64,000 nt of DNA. It comes from Centroberyx gerrardi. Lineage: Eukaryota; Chordata; Actinopteri; Beryciformes; Berycidae. The notes under the pieces are model-generated. The model saw nothing but the letters and a program-made list of their open reading frames with translations. It made no database searches and was not told where the DNA came from. The DNA lies in contig NC_135999.1 in NCBI RefSeq assembly GCF_048128805.1, forward strand, positions 20,312,449 through 20,376,448, given 5' to 3'. Numbering within the stretch: the first letter of the stretch is position 1; every line of letters begins with the position of its first letter. The position numbers and the translations under genes were made by a program. Positions 23,037-57,967 of the stretch are shown here, piece by piece.

Positions 23037-24344
23037 TATCTTATCTTATCTTATCTTAAAACGACCAAGTACATCATTCTTACTTCCCACAATTCTCCTA
23101 ATTTCACTGACAAAAATGTCTGCTCAATTCACAACTTCTCCCCTATCAAATTCTATCAGCATGTCTTTTCTATAGCAGTTTGTTACAAAAATACATGATG
23201 GCTACATACTTTCCACTTACAGCACTAGGTGGTAAGTCTCATACAGTCAGTTGACTAATTTCAGTGACTGAATGCCCTATTCCTGCCATATCAGCAAGTT
23301 TCTTTTTCCTGCAATATTTGGAAATACATGTGATACAATTGCGCAATTGTGATAGCACTGTATTTTCCACCCAAAAAAAACACCATGTGAATGCATCTGG
23401 AGCAACTGGGCTCTACACCTTAACTCCATGAATCATCCACACCTAGTATGTTATAAATGCGTGTGAGCGTCCACTCCAAAGGGGTTTCACACATACATGC
23501 TGGTATGTTAAGCATCGCACCACATTGGTGATACGTATGAATAGATGTCACACCACCGTGACTTGGGCTACTAATATCTGGGTTATAAGTTTAGGAGAGA
23601 CCATAATCATGGTGATTATCTGAATGTTGCTAGTCGCTTTAAAAAGTATGCCAATGCAAAAACAGATCCTGTGTGGTCAGAGAGGGGAGATGGCTGGTGG
23701 TTTGTGAAGTGGGGAGAGGGGGGGACAGAAGGAGAGAGAGAAAGGAGGTAGGGGGTAGCAATTGAAACTGGGAGGAGTGTGGCTGGGTGTGGAGCTGTCA
23801 TCCCATTGAGGGGAATAGCTGTGGTGTTTTGATCAAGATCCAGCAGATGTGGGAGAGAGGATAGGGTGAGAGAGAGAGACAGAGAGAGAGAGGGAGGGAG
23901 GGAGAGAGAGAGAGGGAAATATTTCCACCCACCCAACAAGGAGACACACTCATAAACAGCGGACAGACAGAGTGAGAGTCAGAAGGACACAGGATCTCAG
24001 GGCAGCACCAGTTAAAAGAGCGAGGGAGACAGAAACACAGAGATTCATTGAGAGAAGAGTGGCGTTTTATTAAAGGAGGAAAAAGTTCTTCACACAGAAA
24101 TACTCACACACCCTAATAAACACAGAGCGAGCCACCCAGACAGACGCGCAGGGAGCAGCCAACCCAAAACATAGTACCTTCACTGAGAGAGGAAAAGTCC
24201 AATAAGGAGACTCATACACTCTTTTTCTTTCCCCCCACCACACATACACACTCACACACACACACACTCGTGCTCGCGCTGAGTAACTGCTACCCATTCG
24301 ACCCCAGCAAGTGGAGCATCAGGGAGGAAGGAGCAAGCGATTGG
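21400..24344. other. Intergenic; right edge is the abcc6 5' flank
   Basis: No independent gene is supported. Simple repeats include (TCTTA)n at 23008-23057 and GA-rich runs at 23860-23915. The last ~350 bp before the abcc6 ATG probably hold its promoter and 5' UTR. CA-rich (24240-24270) and GAGA-rich sequence is present, but I found no clear TATA box or transcription start. Confidence 0.5.
23008..23057. repeat. (TCTTA)n pentanucleotide microsatellite
   Basis: About ten TCTTA units follow ATCAATAAAGTAC, the kind of sequence that ends some LINE tails, so the array may have grown from a LINE 3' end. Confidence 0.9.
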
Positions 24345-47473
<23,129 letters not shown>

Positions 47474-48810
47474 GTCTTCCCAATCCCTTGCACCACTGGA
47501 GCAGGATCCTGGCGTCCAGACCTGGCACCTGCTGTCAGTGGCTCTCCAACACATGTAGAATTGGCCATTTCGAGCTTCGTGGCAGCTTAAAACTCTTCTT
47601 CATAAGGGCATTGTCAATTTACAACCAAAGGATGAATCTGAAGAGAAGCTGGTGATGCAGTCCCCATTTGCATGTTTACAACACAGACAAACTGTTATAT
47701 GTTTAAAAAAAAAAAAAAAAAAAAAGACATTTTTAACCTCAGATGGTGCAATTCCAAAAGTTACAGTGGATTGTTGAGATTCAGCAAGCTGTAAATATTG
47801 TATATACAGTTGTAGAGTCGGTTTATTCCATGAAAGGATTAAGCTAAGGGCTGGAATGAAGCATACCACAAATCTTAAGGATTTTCATTCTCTTGTTGAA
47901 TGGGAGCCAAATTATTTTTGTAGGATTGGTACATTTTAAGTGTTTATATAGCACATGGTGTTTCTTGATGTTGTCTCAGGCTTAAATGTTGACAGTTTTA
48001 CTCACACATGGTTAGCCTATTACACAACACATAAAAAGAGGCAATTTTGTAATTCTAAATTGATTCAAAGCTGTTCTATTTTCCTGTCCCAGAAACTGGG
48101 ACAGGAAAATAATCCTCTGACACACTAACCTTCACAAGGTTCACCCTGGAAAACCCAGGAGAAGTGAATGTTTTCACAGTCTTCAGAATCTGAGCCTGAA
48201 GCAGCCAATTTTGAGTTTTTGTCAGGGAAAAAGAGGAAAACATTGAGGCGAGCCAAGACGTTAGCAAACGTCCAACTATGTTGCGGCCTTTGTTTATTTC
48301 TGTCAAAGTAAACACATAAAATGGTCAATACAGAAGTTGCTGGTCGGATGCAACCTGACACCGGTAGTGAAAACCGCCATGAATGAGGAGAATGCCTCCT
48401 AAAAACAATGGTGATAATTCTGTGTGAGAAATTGCCTCTCTGCCTCCACCAAACAACTCAGGCCATGCACAGAGAAAAAATCAGTATTGTTCTTTTGGTG
48501 CTGACATGACAAACTGTAAATAGTAAGTCTCCTCATTGACCTTTGCTCTCAATTCAAAGATCCTTATGGACTTTTCAAAGAGAAGAGACTTTTATTGTTT
48601 TTGTCTTACTGGTTTAGACAATATATTCTAAGAGAAGCCCTACTTTATTTATGTCATATGACAAAATGTATTAAAGTGTCCTTAAAATTCTGAGGATTGT
48701 ATTATATTTATACTTTTTATATCAAGCTTGTTCATATTTGATTGACCATTTATGTATTGTCTGCACGATACATCATGCTGGAATTAATAAAACTTGTTTG
48801 AATATACTGG
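47474..48810 (+). other. abcc6 3' UTR
   Basis: About 1.3 kb of non-coding sequence between the abcc6 stop codon and the first canonical poly(A) signal. It contains an A-rich run at about 47706-47725 and an inverted pair TTTTCCTGTCCCAG / CTGGGACAGGAAAA at 48080-48108 that would fold into a tight hairpin. UTR extent is inferred. Confidence 0.55.
48786..48791 (+). terminator. Polyadenylation signal AATAAA (abcc6)
   Basis: Canonical AATAAA followed by a T-rich and TG-containing stretch (CTTGTTTG), about 1.3 kb after the stop codon. Confidence 0.55.
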
Positions 48811-49389
48811 ATTGAAGTCACATCTTTTAAAGTGAGTGTGGGGCAAAATGTAGAAACCTAAATGTTTTTGGGTGGCACTGTAACAATATATTAAAAAAAA
48901 AAAAAAAATGAAAAGGTTTTGTTACAAAGACGTACTCAAGACACCCACCTAGAGAAGTTGAAATGACAGTACATAAGGTATTAGTGTGCTCCTATTGTAA
49001 CCCTACCACCCACTGTGGTTGTATGTTGTCAATGGTAATTCAAGGGCAAATGTTATATACCCAGAAATATGAATGGGCATATTTTGATGCCTGCAACCAG
49101 GGATATAGTGGATGTTGAACCCACCTAAACTTAGTTTAACTACCTTTTTTTTTTTTTTTTTTTTTTATATATACCCTCATTGAATTCATAGTATTCATTG
49201 CCATAGTAAGCAGCATTAGACTGGGAGAGGATGTATGGAAATAGTCTGCAATAAAATAAAACACATTTTGAATGTTGGGGTCTGCATGAACCAGTTAGTT
49301 GTAGTAGCTAAACCCAATCACTAGATGGCAGAAGACGTTTAGCTAGTTGCCTTGGTTGTGCACACTGGCGTTTGTTTACACTTGTTGCA

Positions 49390-52304
49390 ATGGCGACCAT
49401 CACTGAACTGAAATGCGGTAAGTGTTATTTGTGATTATTCGTCATTTTATTGCTGTTAACTACTAGTACACTCCAAAAATGTATTGGGATTAAGGAAAGA
49501 CTAACACTTGCACTGCACAAGTTAGTCTGCTAACACTGTTTAGCTAACGTTAGCTTTGCTCCAAAACATGATGCATAGCCTCCATTCAAACATCTGACAA
49601 TTTAAAGTGAACTTGCTTATCGGCAGTGGTATAACGTTATACCCCTTAAAATATGACTTAAGACCTCCTCTGTATTGCTTAGAAGCTAGTCTTCTATTCG
49701 GCATAAATATGATCCACCAAGCAGCTCTATTTTATATTTATTTCGGATATTTAAATTCCAGGTTTTAGTGTATGTTCACACTGCTCGCTACCGCCCTCCA
49801 CAATGTAACGTTACGTAAAGTTAGCTACTTTTGGTGGAGGACGATTGTGGAAATCACAGGCTAACAAATTCTAAACGGCGACATTTTATTGAAATAAGGC
49901 AGCTTGGTGGATCATGTGTATGCCGAAATGAAGAGTGGTACCTAATGATGGAGGGAAAATCTTGAATTATATTTTTATGAGGTAAAGCTATGTAGAAGCA
50001 AGATAAGCAAGGCCACGTTAAATTGCTAGATTCTTGAATGGAGTTTGGTGAGACCTAGAGAACAGGATGAATAGGGGGAAAGTTAACTGAGGCTACTAAC
50101 CTAAGATTAACCAAAGCCTACTTCCATTCATTATGATCGGGGGCAGTTAACCTACCTGAATGACCTCATGCTGACCCGGTAAAAACCTGAATATTTTAGC
50201 TGTGAGAGAAACGCTGGAGTCCCGTGGCGTCCTGAGCCAGCTGAAGGCTCGTATCAGGGCGGAGGTGTTCAGCGCCCTGGACGACCAGACTGAACCCCGG
50301 CCGCCGCTGTCCCATGAAAACCTGCTCATCAACGAGCTCATCCGGGAGTACCTTGAATTCAACAAGTACAGATACACAGCCTCGGTGCTGACAGCAGGTG
50401 GGTGAAAAATCGTCCCAGCGTGACCTGTGTTTTCACAAACTGCGAACCACTGGGTGAATCTATTTAAGATATCATCACCAAGTCACACTAGATTTACTAA
50501 CAAAGTAATGTGCATGTTGTGTCCAATAAAGGCTAAGGCAGTGGTTCCCAAACTGGAGGTCCAGCTGTGGTGTGAGGTTACAGGGGTCTCCAGGTAAAAT
50601 GAGGGTTTCACAAGTAGATATTGTATAAAATGGTTTCTCTGATAGGTTTCACACCCCTCACTGTTATCTCCAGCCTACAGCACTGCCAGAGAATATAAAT
50701 CTTCTTAAATGGGAGTCATGGGCCAAAACCTTTATCAGACGGGGTCTGAAAGTGTCTCAACTTAATGGTCTCTGGCATGTAAAGGCATGGGAACCATTGC
50801 ATGGTCTATTAAGTAGATTGTAAATTCCCACAGCTGTTTTACCCACTCACTAAGCCCCAATTCTCAGGTCCCTGCACTGGCTCCCAGTTGAGCAAAGAAT
50901 TTACTTTAAAATATTACTGCGTGTCTACAAATCACTCAATGGCCTAGGACCAAAATATATTTCCGACCTGCTTATACCCCATGAGCCCTCCAGAATACTT
51001 AGGTCAGCTGGGTCTGAACTATTAACCATCCAAGAGTTAGAACAAAACATGGTGAGGCAGCATTCACTTATGCCACATACAACTGGAACAGACTTCCAAA
51101 TGATCTTAGACATGCTCCAACTGTTACCTTTGTTACTGTTACCTTTTAAAACGAGGCTTAAAACGTTTGTTTTCTATTGCCTATAATTAAACTCGTAGCA
51201 CTTTAACTCCTAATATGTGTAAATATGTGTGTGCAGGTTTTAACTTTCAGTGTTCATAAACTGTTTTCTTACTTTTAATTTTCTTACTTTTATTTTTTTT
51301 TTCTTTTATTCATCTCTGTTTTAATCTTTATTTTTCTCTTTTAATCATGTAACACACTTTGAGTTGCCTTGTGTGCGAATTGTGCTATATAAATAAATTT
51401 GACTTGACTGAAGCAAGCGCACCACAGTAGAGTCTGTACCATGCAGAGCTGGTTCAGGCTGATTTGCTAACTTCAAAACTGTTTGTTTTTACAGAATCAG
51501 GCCAACCTGAAGTTCCCCTGGACAGACAGTTCCTGGCAAATGAGCTGAAAGTAGCAGAGGATGCAGGTTCCAAATCTGTGTAAGTTCATCTTTCCAACAC
51601 AGTGGTCCAGGATTTACTGTACACTCTGAGGGAATGATCAATTATACGATGTACTTTCATAGGTAGGGTCTACAAATCATCTAAATTGTCGAAATTTCAT
51701 CCCAGGCCATTGGAATACCTACAGTGGCTCTAGAGGTTATCAGTCCCCAAACAATATTAAAATATTAATATTAGTTTGTGTTGTGACTTCCAAACAAACG
51801 TCTACAGTCTGGGGAGTCATGATGGCTCAGCAGGCTAATGTGCATACCACATACTTGTTATATCAGGTCATGATCTTTGTCACGTGTCACCCCTCACCAC
51901 CCCCCCACCACCCCCCACCCCCATTTCTCTTTACCAATCACTTTCTCTGTGTACCATCAGAGAAAGCGAGAAATTGGAAATTGGTGATTCAGTTGGCTAA
52001 GGCGCGTACCATGTAAATGCAATGTCCTGGGTTCGAAAAGGACTCAGGAACTTTGTCACATGTCAGTCTCCCTCCCTTTCTACCAGTCTGTCCTGTCTGT
52101 CTCCACTGTGATCTATAAGATGTCAGAAAATGTCAAATAATAATTACAAGTTCTGTGCTTTGCCCTTGCAGGCCCCTTCTTTATGGCTTGGTGTCCCATT
52201 TCCTGAGCAGCGGTGGTGATAATGGAGGGAAGGTGTTTCTGCGGGGCGCCTCTCTTCCAGCAGGCACCACTGCCAGCAGCACACTGCCTGGACCTGAAGC
52301 CTAA
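49390..52304 (+). CDS. cep20: Centrosomal protein 20 (FOPNL/FOR20), LisH-motif protein
   Basis: CEP20 belongs to the FOP/OFD1 family of LisH proteins; it localises to centriolar satellites and basal bodies and supports ciliogenesis. Four exons join in frame with GT-AG junctions: 49390-49417 (ATG 49390), 50200-50397, 51495-51579 and 52172-52304 (stop 52302-52304), 444 nt, 147 aa. Residues 20-50 carry LKARIRAEVFSALDD and EPRPPLSHENLLINELIREY; the LisH motif spans about 49-81 (EYLEFNKYRYTASVL). A second conserved block is VPLDRQFLANEL and PLLYGLVSHFL (104-115). All are nearly identical to vertebrate orthologues. The C-terminus ends LPGPEA, about 27 residues short of human (174 aa), and the usual basic, acidic tail is missing; see findings. 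The gene lies about 0.6 kb after the abcc6 poly(A) signal, as in the 16p13.11 syntenic group. Confidence 0.9.
50845..51412 (+). mobile_element. L2-type LINE fragment, ORF2 C-terminus and 3' tail
   Basis: The translation contains the conserved end of LINE reverse transcriptases: SLHWLPVEQRIYFKILLRVY, KSLNGLGPKYISDLLIPHEP, then LPFKTRLKTFVFY. It ends with CACTTTGAGTTGCC...GTGCTATATAAATAAATTTGACTTGACTG, the usual tail of fish L2-clade elements. Frameshifts show decay. It is in cep20 intron 2, same strand. Confidence 0.75.
51814..52140 (+). mobile_element. Two adjacent truncated tRNA-SINE copies
   Basis: Copy 1 (about 51814-51955) starts GATGGCTCAGCAGGCTAATG. Copy 2 (about 51980-52140) has TTCAGTTGGCTAAGGCGCG, a diverged B box GGGTTCGAAAAGG and the CTGTCCTGTCTGTCTCCAC body. 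Both match the family at 3582 and 13269. They sit in cep20 intron 3, ending next to the exon 4 acceptor. Confidence 0.7.
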
Positions 52305-52828
52305 AAGACGATGATGCACTGGGTACGTTTTGTACAGCATGGTCCAAAAAGCTGCTTCAACACCATTCTGGATTATCAGAATCTTGTTGCCCATAGAAGT
52401 TTGTTGAAATAAGCGGGGGCTCGCCCCGTCGCATGTTGTCCTGTTTGCCCATTGTATCATCAAGTGTAATTTTCAGGCTTTATAACATGGAGTTTGAATT
52501 CTGCTAAGCTGAATATGAATGTAGAAAAACATTTTACTGTTTTAAATGTTGCCAAATTATCTTGTTATATTCTGATTTTAATGTGTGGCTTAAACAGTAC
52601 GTTTAATATTTAATTCAGTCACATAGTGATACTGTGTGCAGTAATCTTAGGTGAATTGTTTTGTTGTTCAATGACATGTTGCATAGATTTCACCTGCTTA
52701 GCAGCACTTGCTCATTACTCTCTATAACCGAGGCAAAAAATGTTGCTCACATTCCTTTTGAGGCCTTCTCTAGTTTCATTTACAAACATTTGCCTCTGAT
52801 ATTTTATATTGTCTTTTATTTTTTTTTT

Positions 52829-52834
52829 AATAAA
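52829..52834 (+). terminator. Polyadenylation signal AATAAA (cep20)
   Basis: AATAAA in a T-rich context about 525 nt after the cep20 stop codon. Confidence 0.5.
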
Positions 52835-55800
52835 TATTTTTATATATTTATACTCTGGATCGGAATGATTTTATGAATGTGAAACTGCTGTTTTATTTGG
52901 TGCCACATGGTGGCAGCCTCACCAAGGAGAAGGCTGAAGAGTGCTAACATTTAGTATTGGCCAATGCAGAGTAGGGCTGATTTAGATCTAATCTATTTTT
53001 CTCCATTTTTCTCCACCCTTGTTATTGAATTCTCTGATAGTGATTATTTGTTTTAACCTGTTGTAGCCTGTTGTCCAATACCAGTATCAGTATCAGTTCA
53101 TCCATAACTTATGGTATAGTGCATGAAAATACAGCCTTTATTTTCATGCCCTCCAGTGTCCATTCAGGGTAAGTTATTACAATGCAGAATGTTTCTAGAC
53201 AATAAGCACTCTTACTGTGAGACACTTGATCAGTGTGAGCCTAAGATCATCTTTGAGAGCCTCACTGATAATCTCACTGCTGAGGCAGATGACATTAGAC
53301 TGCAGTGCTGTTGCTGCATAAAGAAAATATTAAAGGTTGTAACAGTAGGAGTGTTGATAGACCTGCAGCAAGTAACTCAAAATGATGTTTAGATGATGAT
53401 TTTTACAGTTCGATAAATACGACTCAGACCACAACTGGCACTCTGGGATTCAGCTAGGTGCAATGATACTGTGGATCAGATTATCTTACAAATATGATAT
53501 GATACTTCATTTTTGCCACTAAGAGTCAACATTGTAACTGGCTGGTTAACACACACCATTTTCGGTTATAGGAAGATATAGAATTGACTTTGAAGTTTCA
53601 TAAACGTCCCACAACAATGTCTCCCTATGTGAAGTCTATTGCTTGTAATCAGAAGTGTAGTTGCAAATAATTCCGAGCATTTGTTTTGAGCTACCTACAG
53701 TGCCAGAGAGGTGGAGTTTACCATGTCAGTACAGTTCAGACACTGCTGGGTACCTTGTCAGTCACAGGAAAGTATACTATATTGACATTCAATTGCTTTC
53801 CTGTGATTGTCTTAACCTTCTGGTACTCATTGTGTTCTCCTATGCTGCAAAACCCCACCCATGTGGCCCCTAAGCAGGCCAAAACAAGCCATAAAAAGTA
53901 TTTACAATACTATTTGACCCAGGTTTGTCTCTAATGGATACTACATGATGGAACAGCTGTCAAGTAGCTGTGAGACATTTTCTCTTCATCTCAGATACCA
54001 GCTAATCCAGATGTTTAGACTGAATTGTAAAGTGGGGAAGTCCTCTAGGTTCTCTCTCTCTCTACTCTCCCGCTTGTTCTCCTCCTCCTTTCCTCTCATG
54101 TTGTGTGAAGCAGCTGAGGAACAGTGGCTGCAGAGTCCTAATGACGTCCCTTTGTGGCCCAGACCCAGCACAGGTCACACAAACATCTACTGTGGCCAAC
54201 CCAGACTTTCTGCATCTCACTTCCTCTCTCACCATAAAAGGGAACTTGACATTCTTATCTCACTCTGAGAGTGACATGACTTAAAGCACGCACTGAAGCC
54301 GATTATCTTTAATCGGGGAGGGAATTTATTTCTGATAACAGATGCTGAGTGCACTTAATATTAAGTTGCACCCCCTCTAGCACAATCCACACCTAAATTA
54401 TCTCAAGGTTTAAAAATACTTCTTTACCCTCTCTCTCTCCTCTCCTTCATCTGCATCTCCCCCTTTTGATTGATTTAATTGGTGAAAATCAATAACAAAA
54501 AAGCATAATTCTCAACTGGGTTCATGGAAAGAGCAAGAAGTCGCAATGTTTTGCACGCTCTGTGAATGTTGCTGAGTTTCCACTGGCTTCTGACAGGGAA
54601 AGTAGCTGTGAAGATAATATGTAAGCACTAACCACCAACCTAGTCTGCAGGAAAAGCAACTGTTAATCTCCACTTGTGTTCATACAGTATGTTAATGCAT
54701 TGCTTCTCAGTCCCTAATAGAAATAATAATAATGTGTGCATGCTGAAAATAGAGTCACAAGCGAGCCTCATCTGGGACACCTCGGAGTCTGAATTTACAT
54801 CTCTACTTTGGACCGAACCTGATTTGCCCTTACAGAGTAATGGCTCTGGCCCTTAGGCACCCAGTTTATTGGCACCAGATATAAATGTTCCCTTCAAAAT
54901 GGCTATATAAGCGAAGGAAGTTGAACAATGACTTGTGATTGTTCAGTTGGCAGCTTGCCCTAAAGTAGGTAGCATTTCTCCACTGTGTAATTTTGTTGTG
55001 TGCGAAGGCGACAGCTGTATAAATAGAATCGAATGCAGTGATCTTTGACCGCACCAGAGTGAACTGATGTTTCCCCTGGACTCAAATCAGAAGGCAATTG
55101 CATTCCATGGGCGTCAAACATATCCATAAACATATTTTCTCTCTAATAGTTGGCCTTCTATGGCCATGATGGGGAGGAATAACATTAATCATATGTAAAT
55201 GATTGCTGCATCACAATACATGTTATTTTCAGCATAGATTATATTGAAGGAGAGTCCACATATGCTGTAAATCATTTTAGTCAATGCGGCTTCTATACTT
55301 GTGAGTGACAGGTGTAGTATCATTAATAGTAATCCTGGAACTCCTATAATTTGCTGCATACTTTTGAAAGCAGAACAGGTGTCAAAATGTGAGAACCATA
55401 TCCTTTCATGCATAAAACCCACAGCTTCATGCGTTGTGTGCAGCCGTAATCCATTTTCAACACACCCAAAGTTCTGAAATGGCATGCACTGACTACTGTA
55501 AATGTAACCATCCTTCAGTCAGAGTTTTTTTTTTTCATGTTAACTCCCGCCGCCTCTCCTCCTCCATGTCACAGTGTACTTTTCATAGGTTTATTCATTG
55601 CTCTGTGGAATCGGCCAGAGATGAATATACTCCATCTCAGAGAAGCAGGGGAGGGAGTAAGTTTTGGCCAAACCTTCGGACAAACTCTTTGTGTCAGCAC
55701 ACCGAGCCCCCGTACTTCCACTGAAACACTGCAGGTTTTCAGGTTTCTGTCCTCCCTCCTTCCTCTTTGCATGGATCACCATACATCAGGATAAAGAGTT

Positions 55801-57640
55801 TCACAAATGACCTTTTCCCTGGCAGAAGTTAGTGAATTATTATCTTGTAATAGACCTGTGAACCAGCATATAGAGCAAATGAGGGAGACAAAGAAAGTTT
55901 AGCAGATTAATATGCGTTGTGAATCTTAAATCGGACAGTTTATTCATATCGAATCAGAACAAGAGTAGCATAAAACTCAAACTTCAGCTTTTATCTTCCG
56001 TACTTTGCCGACAAACGTAAAAAACAGAAATATATTCTTATAGAACTGACAACCACCATTCCCTCCTTGCCTTGCTCTACTGTATATTGATAAGCTATAA
56101 CCCCATTGTCTCTGACAGTTGAATACAGGTAAATAATAGAGTTATCCCCATAGAAGCAACATTGTTTGTTTGAACAATGCTATTGCTGCTGGACCATATT
56201 TAGTCACTGGGGCTCGGGGTGCTTGCCTGTGCTAGACTTTCAAAGTAACACAGAAAGCTGCCGAGATTCCATACAGACCCCACTGTCCTTATATGGCACA
56301 CACTGCAACCTCTCTGTTCAGTGTATCTCCCTCTTTCTTTCCCTCCTCCTCCGTCTGTCTCCCTCTCTCGTTCTCCCTCCCTCCCTCCCTCCCTCTCCCT
56401 CGTTCTTTCTCTATCACCCCCCCCTTCCACTTCCACAGCCTCCCGACTTTCCCCCCCCTTGCTTCCTCCACGTTACGCCGTCCCACCGTCTACGTGCCTC
56501 CTTGATGTTGACCAGAGGGAGCCCAGAGGTCCTCCATGTTGGTCTTGGGTCTGTCATCGGGTTTCACACACATACCGGTGCAGCGCTGTGCCTTTCTGGC
56601 ACCGGCAACCAGCAGCGTGATTTATTGGACCAAATAGAACACTGTCCTTATATAGGAAGCTCCATTGGAAAGAAGCTGGAAGCAGGAGGGATGCGGGGGG
56701 GGGATGCGATGTGCGTAACGATAGAGGACACGTGTGGGATGTACACACACATACACACACACACACACACACTTGGATGCTCACACTCATCCAGCTATGT
56801 GTATCAGGGGAATCTCTCTGGAGCAGCTACAATAAGGGGGATTCCTGTGCTGGGGACAGCTGATTTTCCTTATGAGGAGTGGGTAAACCCTGCAGGATGT
56901 GGGATTTGATTGTGTAACCACAGGGTTTGAATCTGTCACATCATTTCAGGGGACTTTTGATTATTTTGCCCCACAGTGTGAGTTAAACCATGGGAAATGG
57001 AATATGTTATAATCCTGGATATGACCCTTAGACCGTATGTTGCAGCATAGATAAAATTTCAAGATATGCAGTGAAGGAATAAATGATTAATTCACACAGG
57101 TTTTAATGAAGTCAACAGAAATTGGTTGGGAACCAGTTGAAAAAAAACATATAACCTCTCAAATTTATGAGGAACTGGGACTTGAACAACACAACCTCTC
57201 ACTATTTTTTTTTTTTTTTTTTTTTAGATGAAGGACTGAATCACAAGAGCAGTGGAAATGTAACACAATCTCTGCACCCCAGGATTGAATTGTGTTGAAT
57301 TTAATATTTTGTGCTATTTTTTGCCATCATATTTCTCAGATTCACTATTGTTTTTGAAGTCAACTAATTTGTTAAAACGTAATGACACAAATCTCATTTG
57401 ACACCCCCATTACACACACACACACACACACACACATACACACACCATATCATAGTCCAGGTGCCAACAGCCCCAATGCATTTACCATTAGGAGCAGTGA
57501 GCAGAAAAGTGGAGAGAAACACAGAGAAGTGGCCCTTTTCCATGTTATTGTAGGTCCATGCAGATCGCCCAGGTGAGACAGTCTGTAGTCTGAAGATTTG
57601 TCCTAATAGGGCTGACCAAATATTTAAGTCTCTGTCACAT
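52835..57640. other. Intergenic; upstream region of myh11
   Basis: No exon or known domain was found. Pyrimidine-rich sequence at about 56325-56465 makes the long open frame there (247 codons from 56166) an artefact. CA repeats lie at about 56740-56772 and 57412-57446, and a T tract at about 57206-57225. CArG-type motifs at 56194-56203, 56287-56296 and 56646-56656 are treated separately. Confidence 0.5.
56287..56296. promoter_or_regulatory. Consensus CArG box (SRF site) upstream of myh11
   Basis: CCTTATATGG matches CC(A/T)6GG exactly. It lies about 1.4 kb upstream of the presumed myh11 first exon. A CArG-like CCATATTTAG is 93 bp before it. The 14-bp context CACTGTCCTTATAT recurs at 56640-56653 with a one-base spacer change. 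SRF with myocardin drives smooth-muscle myosin genes through such sites. Function here is inference. Confidence 0.45.
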
Positions 57641-57967
57641 TATCAGGAAAACACGTCTTCATTCAACAGACTCTACATTCATATCATGTTTTGTTCAGAC
57701 TCTTGAAGCCTGCTGCTGCTGTCTGCAGTGCGCATGTCGCCTGCCTCCTGCACACTAATGGATGCTGCTGATGGACAGAGATGGAAGAGGAGGGTCCGCT
57801 CGTGCGGCTCCACCCTCGCGCAAGAAGGCGCAGTTTAAATGGTAAGGCTCAGTATTTTACCGGGGCAATTTGGACTGTTCGTTTTTGGAGTACCTCGTCA
57901 ACGCCGGACGCTCCAAACCCTAACTTTCCAAATCCAAAACCCCCTGACCAGAAATTTCTTCATATTA
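57640..57967 (+). promoter_or_regulatory. Candidate myh11 first (non-coding) exon and core promoter
   Basis: A TATA-like ATATTTAAG occurs at 57617-57625. The following ~200 bp is GC-richer than its flanks, with GGGTCCGCTCGTGCGGC. Two plausible donors follow: ATG|GTAAGG at 57840/57841 and TAT|GTAAGT at 57968/57969. Vertebrate MYH11 has a non-coding exon 1 and a long first intron, which fits the untranslated acceptor at 62228. Exact boundaries are not proven. Confidence 0.3.

Noticed and set aside
56166-56909. 247-codon open frame, the longest in the window
   Set aside because: It runs through a CT-rich low-complexity tract and a CA repeat, lacks any domain and lies in the myh11 upstream region; composition explains its length.
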